Origin: Strigamia acuminata | Taxonomy: Eukaryota > Arthropoda > Chilopoda > Geophilomorpha > Linotaeniidae | Length of the DNA stretch: 64,000 nucleotides | NCBI GenBank assembly: GCA_949358305.1 | Contig: CASHSZ010000048.1 | Span: forward strand, 103,001-167,000 | Direction: 5' to 3' | Shown: piece by piece, positions 35,989 through 51,800 of the stretch | Numbering within the stretch: position 1 is the first letter of the stretch | How the letters are laid out: every line of letters begins with the position of its first letter | The notes under the pieces: model-generated | The model's database searches: none | The model's input: the letters and a program-made list of their open reading frames with translations, nothing else | What the model was told of the DNA's origin: nothing | Position numbers and translations under genes: made by a program

Positions 35989-38900
35989 TGGTCTTGTGGT
36001 GTTTGTGCTAAGTCAACTGTGATGAGATCAAAAGTCTATTCTCCCAAATCATTGGTTGGATGTTTCTAAAACTTACATTGGAGCCTTCTACTAAGGTTTA
36101 AACACTATTTCTGAACATTCAGAGACATTGGTCTTGTGGTGTTTGTGCTAAGTCAACTGTGATGAGATCAAAAGTCTATTCTCCCAAATCATTGCTTGGA
36201 TGTTGCTAAAACTTACATTGAAGGCTTCTACTAAGGTTTAAACACTATTTCTGAACATTCAGAGACATTGGTCTTGTGGTGTTTGTGCTAAGTCAACTGT
36301 GATGAGATCAAAGTCTATTCTCTCAAATCATTGGTTGGATGTTTCTAAAACTTACATTGGAGCCTTCTACTAAGGTTTAAACACTATTTCTGAACATTCA
36401 GAGACATTGGTCTTGTGGTGTTTGTGCTAAGTCAACTGTGATGAGATCAAAAGTCTATTCTCCCAAATCATTGGTTGGATGTTTCTAAAACTTACATTGG
36501 AGCCTTCTACTAAGGTTTAAACACTATTTCTGAACATTCAGAGACATTGGTCTTGTGGTGTTTGTGCTAAGTCAACTGTGATGAGATCAAAAGTCTATTC
36601 TCCCAAATCATTGGTTGGATGTTTCTAAAACTTACATTGGAGCCTTCTACTAAGGTTTAAACACTATTTCTGAACATTCAGAGACATTGGTCTTGTGGTG
36701 TTTGTGCTAAGTCAACTGCGATGTGAAATGAGCTCAAAATTTTTTTTTCAAAATTTAATGCTTGGGTGTTGCTAAAACTTATATTGAAGGCTTCTACTAA
36801 GGTTTAAACACTATTTCTGAACATTCAGAGACATTGGACTTGTGGTGTTTGTGCTAAGTCAACTGTGATGAGATCAAAAGTCTATTCTCCCAAATCATTG
36901 CTTGGATGTTGCTAAAACTTACATTGAAGGCTTCTACTAAGGTTTAAACACTATTTCTGAACATTCAGAGACATTGGTCTTGTGGTGTTTGTGCTAAGTC
37001 AACTGTGATGAGATCAAAAGTCTATTCTCCCAAATCATCGGTTGGATGTTTCTAAAACTTACATTGGAGCCTTCTACTAAGGTTTAAACACTATTTCTGA
37101 ACATTCAGAGACATTGGTCTTATGGTGTTTGTGCTAAGTCAACTGTGATGAGATCAAAAGTCTATTCTCCCAAATCATTGGTTGGATGTTTCTAAAACTT
37201 ACATTGGAGCCTTCTACTAAGGTTTAAACACTATTTCTGAACATTCAGAGACATTGGTCTTGTGGTGTTTGTGCTAAGTCAACTGTGATGAGATCAAAAG
37301 TCTATTCTCCCAAATCATCGGTTAAATGTTTCTAAAACTTACATTGGAGCCTTCTACTAAGGTTTAAACACTATTTCTGAACATTCAGAGACATTGGACT
37401 TGTGGTGTTTGTGCTAAGTCAACTGTGATGAGATCAAAGTCTATTCTCTCAAATCATTGGTTGGATGTTTCTAAAACTTACATTGGAGCCTTCTACTAAG
37501 GTTTAAACACTATTTCTGAACATTCAGAGACATTGGTCTTGTGGTGTTTGTGCTAAGTCAACTGTGATGAGATCAAAGTCTATTCTCTCAAATCATTGGT
37601 TGGATGTTTCTAAAACTTACATTGGAGCCTTCTACTAAGGTTTAAACACTATTTCTGAACATTCAGAGACATTGGTCTTGTGGTGTTTGTGCTAAGTCAA
37701 CTGTGATGAGATCAAAAGTCTATTCTCCCAAATCATTGCTTGGATGTTGCTAAAACTTACATTGGAGCCTTCTACTAAGGTTTAAACACTATTTCTGAAC
37801 ATTCAGAGACATTGGTCTTGTGGTGTTTGTGCTAAGTCAACTGTGATGAGATCAAAGTCTATTCTCTCAAATCATTGGTTGGATGTTTCTAAAACTTACA
37901 TTGGAGCCTTCTACTAAGGTTTAAACACTATTTCTGAACATTCAGAGACATTGGACTTGTGGTGTTTGTGCTAAGTCAACTGTGATGAGATCAAAAGTCT
38001 ATTCAACCAAATCATCGGTTGGATGTTTCTAAAACTTACATTGGAGCCTTCTACTAAGGTTTAAACACTATTTCTGAACATTCAGAGACATTGGTCTTGT
38101 GGTGTTTGTGCTAAGTCAACTGTGATGAGATCAAAAGTCTATTCTCCCAAATCATTGGTTGGATGTTTCTAAAACTTACATTGGAGCTTTCTACTAAGGT
38201 TTAAACACTATTTCTGAACATTCAGAGACATTGGTCTTGTGGTGTTTGTGCTAAGTCAACTGTGATGAGATCAAAAGTCTATTCTCCCAAATCATCGGTT
38301 AAATGTTTCTAAAACCTTACATTGGAGCCTTCTACTAAGGTTTAAACACTATTTCTGAACATTCAGAGACATTGGTCTTGTGGTGTTTGTGCTAAGTCAA
38401 CTGTGATGAGATCAAAAGTCTATTCTCCCAAATCATCGGTTAGATGTTTCTAAAACTTACATTGGAGCCTTCTACTAAGGTTTAAACACTATTTCTGAAC
38501 ATTCAGAGACATTGGTCTTGTGGTGTTTGTGCTAAGTCAACTGTGATGAGATCAAAGTCTATTCTCTCAAATCATTGGTTGGATGTTTCTAAAACTTACA
38601 TTGGAGCCTTCTACTAAGGTTTAAACACTATTTCTGAACATTCAGAGACATTGGACTTGTGGTGTTTGTGCTAAGTCAACTGTGATGAGATCAAAAGTCT
38701 ATTCAACCAAATCATCGGTTGGATGTTTCTAAAACTTACATTGGAGCCTTCTACTAAGGTTTAAACACTATTTCTGAACATTCAGAGACATTGGTCTTGT
38801 GGTGTTTGTGCTAAGTCAACTGTGATGAGATCAAAAGTCTATTCTCCCAAATCATTGGTTGGATGTTTCTAAAACTTACATTGGAGCCTTCTACTAAGGT

Positions 38901-41900
38901 TTAAACACTATTTCTGAACATTCAGAGACATTGGTCTTGTGGTGTTTGTGCTAAGTCAACTGTGATGAGATCAAAAGTCTATTCTCCCAAATCATCGGTT
39001 AAATGTTTCTAAAACCTTACATTGGAGCCTTCTACTAAGGTTTAAACACTATTTCTGAACATTCAGAGACATTGGTCTTGTGGTGTTTGTGCTAAGTCAA
39101 CTGTGATGAGATCAAAAGTCTATTCTCCCAAATCATCGGTTAGATGTTTCTAAAACTTACATTGGAGCCTTCTACTAAGGTTTAAACACTATTTCTGAAC
39201 ATTCAGAGACATTGGACTTGTGGTGTTTGTGCTAAGTCAACTGCGATGTGAAATGAGCTCAAAATTTTTTTTTCAAAATTTATTGCTTGGGTGTTGCTAA
39301 AACTTATATTGAAGGCTTCTACTAAGGTTTAAACACTATTTCTGAACATACAGAGACATTGGACTTGTGGTGTTTGTGCTAAGTCAACTGTGATGAGATC
39401 AAAAGTCTATTCTCCCAAATCATTGCTTGGATGTTGCTAAAACTTACATTGAAGGCTTCTACTAAGGTTTAAACACTATTTCTGAACATTCAGAGACATT
39501 GGTCTTGTGGTGTTTGTGCTAAGTCAACTGTGATGAGATCAAAAGTCTATTCTCCCAAATCATCGGTTGGATGTTTCTAAAACTTACATTGGAGCCTTCT
39601 ACTAAGGTTTAAACACTATTTCTGAACATTCAGAGACATTGGTCTTGTGGTGTTTGTGCTAAGTCAACTGTGATGAGATCAAAAGTCTATACTCCCAAAT
39701 CATTGGTTGGATGTTTCTAAAACTTACATTGGAGCCTTCTACTAAGGTTTAAACACTATTTCTGAACATTCAGAGACATTGGTCTTGTGGTGTTTGTGCT
39801 AAGTCAACTGTGATGAGATCAAAAGTCTATTCTCCCAAATCATCGGTTGAATGTTTCTAAAACTTACATTGGAGCCTTCTACTAAGGTTTAAACACTATT
39901 TCTGAACATTCAGAGACATTGGTCTTGTGGTGTTTGTGCTAAGTCAACTGTGATGAGATCAAAAGTCTATTCTCCCAAATCATCGGTTGGATGTTTCTAA
40001 AACTTACATTGGAGCCTTCTACTAAGGTTTAAACACTATTTCTGAACATTCAGAGACATTGGTCTTGTGGTGTTTGTGCTAAGTCAACTGCGATGTGAAA
40101 TAAGCTCAAAATTTTTTTTTCAAAATTTATTGCTTGGGTGTTGCTAAAACTTACATTGAAGGCTTCTACTAAGGTTTAAACACTATTTCTAAACATTCAG
40201 AGACATTGGTCTTGTGGTGTTTGTGCTAAGTCAACTGTGATGAGATCAAAAGTCTATTCTCCCAAATCATTGGTTGGATGTTTCTAAAACTTACATTGGA
40301 GCCTTCTACTAAGGTTTAAATACTATTTCTGAACATTCAGAGACATTGGACTTGTGGTGTTTATGCTAAGTCAAGTGCGATGTGAAATAAGCTCAAAATT
40401 TTTTTTTCAAAATTTATTGCTTGGGTGTTGCTAAAACTTATATTGAAGGCTTCTACTAAGGTTTAAACACTATTTCTGAACATTCAGAGACATTGGTCTT
40501 GTGGTGTTTGTGCTAAGTCAACTGTGATGAGATCAAAAGTCTATTCTCCCAAATCATTGGTTGGATGTTTCTAAAACTTACATTGGAGCCTTCTACTAAG
40601 GTTTAAACAGTATTTCTGAACATTCAGAGACATTGGTCTTGTGGTGTTTGTGCTAAGTCAACTGTGATGAGATCAAAAGTCTATTCTCCCAAATCATTGG
40701 TTGGATGTTTCTAAAACTTACATTGGAGCCTTCTACTAAGGTTTAAACACTATTTCTGAACATTCAGAGACATTGGTCTTGTGGTGTTTGTGCTAAGTCA
40801 ACTGCGATGTGAAATAAACTCAAAATTTTTTTTTCAAAATTTATTGCTTGGGTGTTGCTAAAACTTATATTGAAGGCTTCTACTAAGGTTTAAACACTAT
40901 TTCTGAACATTCAGAGACATTGGACTTGTGGTGTTTGTGCTAAGTCAACTGTGATGAGATCAAAAGTCTATTCTCCCAAATCATTGGTTGGATGTTTCTA
41001 AAACTTACATTGGAGCCTTCTACTAAGGTTTAAACACTATTTCTGAACATTCAGAGACATTGGTCTTGTGGTGTTTGTGCTAAGTCAACTGCGATGTGAA
41101 ATAAGCTCAAAAATTTTTTTTTTAAATTTATTGCTTGGGTGTTGCTAAAACTTATATTGAAGGCTTCTACTAAGGTTTAAACACTATTTCTGAACATTCA
41201 GAAACATTGGTCTTGTGGTGTCTGTGCTAAGTCAACTGCAATGTGCTCAAAATTTTTTTTTTAAATTTATTGTTTGGGTGTTGCTAAAATTTATATTGAA
41301 GGCTTCTACTAAGGTTTAAACACTATTTCTGAACATTCAGAAACATTGGTCTTGTGGTGTCTGTGCTAAGTCAACTGTGATGAGATCAAAAGTCTATTCT
41401 CCCAAATCATCGGTTGGATGTTTCTAAAACTTACATTAGAGCCTTCTACTAAGGTTTAAACACTATTTCTGAACATTCAGAGACATTGGACTTGTGGTGT
41501 TTGTGCTAAGTCAACTGCGATGTGAAATGAGCTCAAAATTTTTTTTTCAAAATTTATTGCTTGGGTGTTGCTAAAACTTATATTGAAGGCTTCTACTAAG
41601 GTTTAAACAATATTTCTGAACATACAGAGACATTGGACTTGTGGTGTTTGTGCTAAGTAACTGTGATGAGATCAAAAGTCTATTCTCCCAAATCATTGCT
41701 TGGATGTTGCTAAAACTTACATTGAAGGCTTCTACTAAGGTTTAAACACTATTTCTGAACATTCAGAGACATTGGTCTTGTGGTGTTTGTGCTAAGTCAA
41801 CTGTGATGAGATCAAAAGTCTATTCTCCCAAATCATCGGTTGGATGTTTCTAAAACTTACATTGGAGCCTTCTACTAAGGTTTAAACACTATTTCTGAAC

Positions 41901-42859
41901 ATTCAGAGACATTGGTCTTGTGGTGTTTGTGCTAAGTCAACTGTGATGAGATCAAAAGTCTATACTCCCAAATCATTGGTTGGATGTTTCTAAAACTTAC
42001 ATTGGAGCCTTCTACTAAGGTTTAAACACTATTTCTGAACATTCAGAGACATTGGTCTTGTGGTGTTTGTGCTAAGTCAACTGTGATGAGATCAAAAGTC
42101 TATTCTCCCAAATCATCGGTTGAATGTTTCTAAAACTTACATTGGAGCCTTCTACTAAGGTTTAAACACTATTTCTGAACATTCAGAGACATTGGTCTTG
42201 TGGTGTTTGTGCTAAGTCAACTGTGATGAGATCAAAAGTCTATTCTCCCAAATCATCGGTTGGATGTTTCTAAAACTTACATTGGAGCCTTCTACTAAGG
42301 TTTAAACACTATTTCTGAACATTCAGAGACATTGGTCTTGTGGTGTTTGTGCTAAGTCAACTGCGATGTGAAATAAGCTCAAAATTTTTTTTTCAAAATT
42401 TATTGCTTGGGTGTTGCTAAAACTTACATTGAAGGCTTCTACTAAGGTTTAAACACTATTTCTAAACATTCAGAGACATTGGTCTTGTGGTGTTTGTGCT
42501 AAGTCAACTGTGATGAGATCAAAAGTCTATTCTCCCAAATCATTGGTTGGATGTTTCTAAAACTTACATTGGAGCCTTCTACTAAGGTTTAAATACTATT
42601 TCTGAACATTCAGAGACATTGGACTTGTGGTGTTTATGCTAAGTCAAGTGCGATGTGAAATAAGCTCAAAATTTTTTTTTCAAAATTTATTGCTTGGGTG
42701 TTGCTAAAACTTATATTGAAGGCTTCTACTAAGGTTTAAACACTATTTCTGAACATTCAGAGACATTGGTCTTGTGGTGTTTGTGCTAAGTCAACTGTGA
42801 TGAGATCAAAAGTCTATTCTCCCAAATCATTGGTTGGATGTTTCTAAAACTTACATTGG

Positions 42860-45800
42860 AGCCTTCTACTAAGGTTTAAACACTATTTCTGAACATTCAG
42901 AGACATTGGTCTTGTGGTGTTTGTGCTAAGTCAACTGCGATGTGAAATAAACTCAAAATTTTTTTTTCAAAATTTATTGCTTGGGTGTTGCTAAAACTTA
43001 TATTGAAGGCTTCTACTAAGGTTTAAACACTATTTCTGAACATTCAGAGACATTGGACTTGTGGTGTTTGTGCTAAGTCAACTGTGATGAGATCAAAAGT
43101 CTATTCTCCCAAATCATTGGTTGGATGTTTCTAAAACTTACATTGGAGCCTTCTACTAAGGTTTAAACACTATTTCTGAACATTCAGAGACATTGGTCTT
43201 GTGGTGTTTATGCTAAGTCAAGTGCGATGTGAAATAAGCTCAAAATTTTTTTTTCAAAATTTATTGCTTGGGTGTTGCTAAAACTTATATTGAAGGCTTC
43301 TACTAAGGTTTAAACACTATTTCTGAACATTCAGAGACATTGGTCTTGTGGTGTTTGTGCTAAGTCAACTGTGATGAGATCAAAAGTCTATTCTCCCAAA
43401 TCATTGGTTGGATGTTTCTAAAACTTACATTGGAGCCTTCTACTAAGGTTTAAACAGTATTTCTGAACATTCAGAGACATTGGTCTTGTGGTGTTTGTGC
43501 TAAGTCAACTGTGATGAGATCAAAAGTCTATTCTCCCAAATCATTGGTTGGATGTTTCTAAAACTTACATTGGAGCCTTCTACTAAGGTTTAAACACTAT
43601 TTCTGAACATTCAGAGACATTGGTCTTGTGGTGTTTGTGCTAAGTCAACTGCGATGTGAAATAAACTCAAAATTTTTTTTTCAAAATTTATTGCTTGGGT
43701 GTTGCTAAAACTTATATTGAAGGCTTCTACTAAGGTTTAAACACTATTTCTGAACATTCAGAGACATTGGACTTGTGGTGTTTGTGCTAAGTCAACTGTG
43801 ATGAGATCAAAAGTCTATTCTCCCAAATCATTGGTTGGATGTTTCTAAAACTTACATTGGAGCCTTCTACTAAGGTTTAAACACTATTTCTGAACATTCA
43901 GAGACATTGGTCTTGTGGTGTTTGTGCTAAGTCAACTGCGATGTGAAATAAGCTCAAAAATTTTTTTTTTTAAATTTATTGCTTGGGTGTTGCTAAAACT
44001 TATATTGAAGGCTTCTACTAAGGTTTAAACACTATTTCTGAACATTCAGAAACATTGGTCTTGTGGTGTCTGTGCTAAGTCAACTGCAATGTGCTCAAAA
44101 TTTTTTTTTTAAATTTATTGTTTGGGTGTTGCTAAAATTTATATTGAAGGCTTCTACTAAGGTTTAAACACTATTTCTGAACATTCAGAAACATTGGTCT
44201 TGTGGTGTCTGTGCTAAGTCAACTGTGATGAGATCAAAAGTCTATTCTCCCAAATCATCGGTTGGATGTTTCTAAAACTTACATTAGAGCCTTCTACTAA
44301 GGTTTAAACACTATTTCTGAACATTCAGAGACATTGGACTTGTGGTGTTTGTGCTAAGTCAACTGCGATGTGAAATGAGCTCAAAATTTTTTTTTCAAAA
44401 TTTATTGCTTGGGTGTTGCTAAAACTTATATTGAAGGCTTCTACTAAGGTTTAAACAATATTTCTGAACATACAGAGACATTGGACTTGTGGTGTTTGTG
44501 CTAAGTAACTGTGATGAGATCAAAAGTCTATTCTCCCAAATCATTGCTTGGATGTTGCTAAAACTTACATTGAAGGCTTCTACTAAGGTTTAAACACTAT
44601 TTCTGAACATTCAGAGACATTGGTCTTGTGGTGTTTGTGCTAAGTCAACTGTGATGAGATCAAAAGTCTATTCTCCCAAATCATCGGTTGGATGTTTCTA
44701 AAACTTACATTGGAGCCTTCTACTAAGGTTTAAACACTATTTCTGAACATTCAGAGACATTGGTCTTGTGGTGTTTGTGCTAAGTCAACTGTGATGAGAT
44801 CAAAAGTCTATACTCCCAAATCATTGGTTGGATGTTTCTAAAACTTACATTGGAGCCTTCTACTAAGGTTTAAACACTATTTCTGAACATTCAGAGACAT
44901 TGGTCTTGTGGTGTTTGTGCTAAGTCAACTGTGATGAGATCAAAAGTCTATTCTCCCAAATCATCGGTTGGATGTTTCTAAAACTTACATTGGAGCCTTC
45001 TACTAAGGTTTAAACACTATTTCTGAACATTCAGAGACATTGGTCTTGTGGTGTTTGTGCTAAGTCAACTGCGATGTGAAATAAGCTCAAAATTTTTTTT
45101 TCAAAATTTATTGCTTGGGTGTTGCTAAAACTTACATTGAAGGCTTCTACTAAGGTTTAAACACTATTTCTAAACATTCAGAGACATTGGTCTTGTGGTG
45201 TTTGTGCTAAGTCAACTGTGATGAGATCAAAAGTCTATTCTCCCAAATCATTGGTTGGATGTTTCTAAAACTTACATTGGAGCCTTCTACTAAGGTTTAA
45301 ATACTATTTCTGAACATTCAGAGACATTGGACTTGTGGTGTTTATGCTAAGTCAAGTGCGATGTGAAATAAGCTCAAAATTTTTTTTTCAAAATTTATTG
45401 CTTGGGTGTTGCTAAAACTTATATTGAAGGCTTCTACTAAGGTTTAAACACTATTTCTGAACATTCAGAGACATTGGTCTTGTGGTGTTTGTGCTAAGTC
45501 AACTGTGATGAGATCAAAAGTCTATTCTCCCAAATCATTGGTTGGATGTTTCTAAAACTTACATTGGAGCCTTCTACTAAGGTTTAAACAGTATTTCTGA
45601 ACATTCAGAGACATTGGTCTTGTGGTGTTTGTGCTAAGTCAACTGTGATGAGATCAAAAGTCTATTCTCCCAAATCATTGCTTGGATGTTTCTAAAACTT
45701 ACATTGGAGCCTTCTACTAAGGTTTAAATACTATTTCTGAACATTCAGAGACATTGGACTTGTGGTGTTTATGCTAAGTCAAGTGCGATGTGAAATAAGC

Positions 45801-48800
45801 TCAAAATTTTTTTTTCAAAATTTATTGCTTGGGTGTTGCTAAAACTTATATTGAAGGCTTCTACTAAGGTTTAAACACTATTTCTGAACATTCAGAGACA
45901 TTGGTCTTGTGGTGTTTGTGCTAAGTCAACTGTGATGAGATCAAAAGTCTATTCTCCCAAATCATTGGTTGGATGTTTCTAAAACTTACATTGGAGCCTT
46001 CTACTAAGGTTTAAACAGTATTTCTGAACATTCAGAGACATTGGTCTTGTGGTGTTTGTGCTAAGTCAACTGTGATGAGATTAAAAGTCTATTCTCCCAA
46101 ATCATTGCTTGGATGTTGCTAAAACTTACATTGAAGGCTTCTACTAAGGTTTAAACACTATTTCTGAACATTCAGAGACATTGGTCTTGTGGTGTTTGTG
46201 CTAAGTCAACTGTGATGAGATCAAAGTCTATTCTCTCAAATCATTGGTTGGATGTTTCTAAAACTTACATTGGAGCCTTCTACTAAGGTTTAAACACTAT
46301 TTCTGAACATTCAGAGACATTGGTCTTGTGGTGTTTGTGCTAAGTCAACTGTGATGAGATCAAAGTCTATTCTCTCAAATCATTGGTTGGATGTTTCTAA
46401 AACTTACATTGGAGCCTTCTACTAAGGTTTAAACACTATTTCTGAACATTCAGAGACATTGGTCTTGTGGTGTTTGTGCTAAGTCAACTGTGATGAGATC
46501 AAAAGTCTATTCTCCCAAATCATTGCTTGGATGTTGCTAAAACTTACATTGGAGCCTTCTACTAAGGTTTAAACACTATTTCTGAACATTCAGAGACATT
46601 GGTCTTGTGGTGTTTGTGCTAAGTCAACTGTGATGAGATCAAAAGTCTATTCAACCAAATCATCGGTTGGATGTTTCTAAAACTTACATTGGAGCCTTCT
46701 ACTAAGGTTTAAACACTATTTCTGAACATTCAGAGACATTGGTCTTGTGGTGTTTGTGCTAAGTCAACTGTGATGAGATCAAAAGTCTATTCTCCCAAAT
46801 CATTGGTTGGATGTTTCTAAAACTTACATTGGAGCCTTCTACTAAGGTTTAAACACTATTTCTGAACATTCAGAGACATTGGTCTTGTGGTGTTTGTGCT
46901 AAGTCAACTGTGATGAGATCAAAAGTCTATTCTCCCAAATCATCGGTTGGATGTTTCTAAAACTTACATTGGAGCCTTCTACTAAGGTTTAAACACTATT
47001 TCTGAACATTCAGAGACATTGGACTTGTGGTGTTTGTGCTAAGTCAACTGCGATGTGAAATGAGCTCAAAATTTTTTTTTCAAAATTTATTGCTTGGGTG
47101 TTGCTAAAACTTATATTGAAGGCTTCTACTAAGGTTTAAACACTATTTCTGAACATACAGAGACATTGGACTTGTGGTGTTTGTGCTAAGTAACTGTGAT
47201 GAGATCAAAAGTCTATTCTCCCAAATCATTGCTTGGATGTTGCTAAAACTTACATTGGAGCCTTCTACTAAGGTTTAAACACTATTTCTGAACATTCAGA
47301 GACATTGGTCTTGTGGTGTTTGTGCTAAGTCAACTGTGATGAGATCAAAAGTCTATTCTCCCAAATCATTGGTTGGATGTTTCTAAAACTTACATTGGAG
47401 CCTTCTACTAAGGTTTAAACACTATTTCTGAACATTCAGAGACATTGGTCTTGTGGTGTTTGTGCTAAGTCAACTGTGATGAGATCAAAAGTCTATTCTC
47501 CCAAATCATCGGTTGGATGTTTCTAAAACTTACATTGGAGCCTTCTACTAAGGTTTAAACACTATTTCTGAACATTCAGAGACATTGGACTTGTGGTGTT
47601 TGTGCTAAGTCAACTGCGATGTGAAATAAGCTCAAAATTTTTTTTTCAAAATTTATTGCTTGGGTGTTGCTAAAACTTATATTGAAGGCTTCTACTAAGG
47701 TTTAAACACTATTTCTGAACATACAGAGACATTGGACTTGTGGTGTTTGTGCTAAGTAACTGTGATGAGATCAAAAGTCTATTCTCCCAAATCATTGGTT
47801 GGATGTTGCTAAAACTTACATTGGAGCCTTCTACTAAGGTTTAAACACTATTTCTGAACATTCAGAGACATTGGTCTTGTGGTGTTTGTGCTAAGTCAAC
47901 TGTGATGAGATCAAAAGTCTATTCTCCCAAATCATCGGTTGAATGTTTCTAAAACTTACATTGGAGCCTTCTACTAAGGTTTAAACACTATTTCTGAACA
48001 TTCAGAGACATTGGACTTGTGGTGTTTGTGCTAAGTCAACTGCAATGTGAAATGAGCTCAAAATTTTTTTTTCAAAATTTATTGCTTGGGTGTTGCTAAA
48101 ACTTATATTGAAGGCTTCTACTAAGGTTTAAACACTATTTCTGAACATACAGAGACATTGGACTTGTGGTGTTTGTGCTAAGTAACTGTGATGAGATCAA
48201 AAGTCTATTCTCCCAAATCATCGGTTGGATGTTTCTAAAACTTACATTGGAGCCTTCTACTAAGGTTTAAACACTATTTCTGAACATTCAGAGACATTGG
48301 ACTTGTGGTGTTTGTGCTAAGTCAACTGCGATGTGAAATGAGCTCAAAATTTTTTTTTCAAAATTTATTGCTTGGGTGTTGCTAAAACTTATATTGAAGG
48401 CTTCTACTAAGGTTTAAACACTATTTCTGAACATACAGAGACATTGGACTTGTGGTGTTTGTGCTAAGTAACTGTGATGAGATCAAAAGTCTATTCTCCC
48501 AAATCATTGCTTGGATGTTGCTAAAACTTACATTGGAGCCTTCTACTAAGGTTTAAACACTATTTCTGAACATTCAGAGACATTGGTCTTGTGGTGTTTG
48601 TGCTAAGTCAACTGTGATGAGATCAAAAGTCTATTCTCCCAAATCATTGGTTGGATGTTTCTAAAACTTACATTGGAGCCTTCTACTAAGGTTTAAACAC
48701 TATTTCTGAACATTCAGAGACATTGGTCTTGTGGTGTTTGTGCTAAGTCAACTGTGATGAGATCAAAAGTCTATTCTCCCAAATCATCGGTTGGATGTTT

Positions 48801-51800
48801 CTAAAACTTACATTGGAGCCTTCTACTAAGGTTTAAACACTATTTCTGAACATTCAGAGACATTGGACTTGTGGTGTTTGTGCTAAGTCAACTGCGATGT
48901 GAAATAAGCTCAAAATTTTTTTTTCAAAATTTATTGCTTGGGTGTTGCTAAAACTTATATTGAAGGCTTCTACTAAGGTTTAAACACTATTTCTGAACAT
49001 ACAGAGACATTGGACTTGTGGTGTTTGTGCTAAGTAACTGTGATGAGATCAAAAGTCTATTCTCCCAAATCATTGGTTGGATGTTGCTAAAACTTACATT
49101 GGAGCCTTCTACTAAGGTTTAAACACTATTTCTGAACATTCAGAGACATTGGTCTTGTGGTGTTTGTGCTAAGTCAACTGTGATGAGATCAAAAGTCTAT
49201 TCTCCCAAATCATCGGTTGAATGTTTCTAAAACTTACATTGGAGCCTTCTACTAAGGTTTAAACACTATTTCTGAACATTCAGAGACATTGGACTTGTGG
49301 TGTTTGTGCTAAGTCAACTGCAATGTGAAATGAGCTCAAAATTTTTTTTTCAAAATTTATTGCTTGGGTGTTGCTAAAACTTATATTGAAGGCTTCTACT
49401 AAGGTTTAAACACTATTTCTGAACATACAGAGACATTGGACTTGTGGTGTTTGTGCTAAGTAACTGTGATGAGATCAAAAGTCTATTCTCCCAAATCATT
49501 GCTTGGATGTTGCTAAAACTTACATTGGAGGCTTCTACTAAGGTTTAAACACTATTTCTGAACATTCAGAGACATTGGTCTTGTGGTGTTTGTGCTAAGT
49601 CAACTGTGATGAGATCAAAAGTCTATTCTCCCAAATCATCGGTTGGATGTTTCTAAAACTTACATTGGAGCCTTCTACTAAGGTTTAAACACTATTTCTG
49701 AACATTCAGAGACATTGGTCTTGTGGTGTTTATGCTAAGTCAACTGCGATGTGAAATAAACTCAAAATTTTTTTTTCAAAATTTATTGCTTGGGTGTTGC
49801 TAAAACTTATATTGAAGGCTTCTACTAAGGTTTAAACACTATTTCTGAACATTCAGAGACATTGGACTTGTGGTGTTTGTGCTAAGTCAACTGTGATGAG
49901 ATCAAAAGTCTATTCTCCCAAATCATTGGTTGGATGTTTCTAAAACTTACATTGGAGCCTTCTACTAAGGTTTAAACACTATTTCTGAACATTCAGAGAC
50001 ATTGGTCTTGTGGTGTTTATGCTAAGTCAAGTGCGATGTGAAATAAGCTCAAAATTTTTTTTTCAAAATTTATTGCTTGGGTGTTGCTAAAACTTATATT
50101 GAAGGCTTCTACTAAGGTTTAAACACTATTTCTGAACATTCAGAGACATTGGTCTTGTGGTGTTTGTGCTAAGTCAACTGTGATGAGATCAAAAGTCTAT
50201 TCTCCCAAATCATTGGTTGGATGTTTCTAAAACTTACATTGGAGCCTTCTACTAAGGTTTAAACAGTATTTCTGAACATTCAGAGACATTGGTCTTGTGG
50301 TGTTTGTGCTAAGTCAACTGTGATGAGATCAAAAGTCTATTCTCCCAAATCATTGGTTGGATGTTTCTAAAACTTACATTGGAGCCTTCTACTAAGGTTT
50401 AAACACTATTTCTGAACATTCAGAGACATTGGTCTTGTGGTGTTTGTGCTAAGTCAACTGCGATGTGAAATAAACTCAAAATTTTTTTTTCAAAATTTAT
50501 TGCTTGGGTGTTGCTAAAACTTATATTGAAGGCTTCTACTAAGGTTTAAACACTATTTCTGAACATTCAGAGACATTGGACTTGTGGTGTTTGTGCTAAG
50601 TCAACTGTGATGAGATCAAAAGTCTATTCTCCCAAATCATTGGTTGGATGTTTCTAAAACTTACATTGGAGCCTTCTACTAAGGTTTAAACACTATTTCT
50701 GAACATTCAGAGACATTGGTCTTGTGGTGTTTGTGCTAAGTCAACTGCGATGTGAAATAAGCTCAAAAATTTTTTTTTTTAAATTTATTGCTTGGGTGTT
50801 GCTAAAACTTATATTGAAGGCTTCTACTAAGGTTTAAACACTATTTCTGAACATTCAGAAACATTGGTCTTGTGGTGTCTGTGCTAAGTCAACTGCAATG
50901 TGCTCAAAATTTTTTTTTTAAATTTATTGTTTGGGTGTTGCTAAAATTTATATTGAAGGCTTCTACTAAGGTTTAAACAATATTTCTGAACATACAGAGA
51001 CATTGGACTTGTGGTGTTTGTGCTAAGTAACTGTGATGAGATCAAAAGTCTATTCTCCCAAATCATCGGTTGGATGTTTCTAAAACTTACATTAGAGCCT
51101 TCTACTAAGGTTTAAACACTATTTCTGAACATTCAGAGACATTGGACTTGTGGTGTTTGTGCTAAGTCAACTGCGATGTGAAATGAGCTCAAAATTTTTT
51201 TTTCAAAATTTATTGCTTGGGTGTTGCTAAAACTTATATTGAAGGCTTCTACTAAGGTTTAAACAATATTTCTGAACATACAGAGACATTGGACTTGTGG
51301 TGTTTGTGCTAAGTAACTGTGATGAGATCAAAAGTCTATTCTCCCAAATCATTGCTTGGATGTTGCTAAAACTTACATTGAAGGCTTCTACTAAGGTTTA
51401 AACACTATTTCTGAACATTCAGAGACATTGGTCTTGTGGTGTTTGTGCTAAGTCAACTGTGATGAGATCAAAAGTCTATTCTCCCAAATCATCGGTTGGA
51501 TGTTTCTAAAACTTACATTGGAGCCTTCTACTAAGGTTTAAACACTATTTCTGAACATTCAGAGACATTGGTCTTGTGGTGTTTGTGCTAAGTCAACTGT
51601 GATGAGATCAAAAGTCTATACTCCCAAATCATTGGTTGGATGTTTCTAAAACTTACATTGGAGCCTTCTACTAAGGTTTAAACACTATTTCTGAACATTC
51701 AGAGACATTGGTCTTGTGGTGTTTGTGCTAAGTCAACTGTGATGAGATCAAAAGTCTATTCTCCCAAATCATCGGTTGGATGTTTCTAAAACTTACATTG

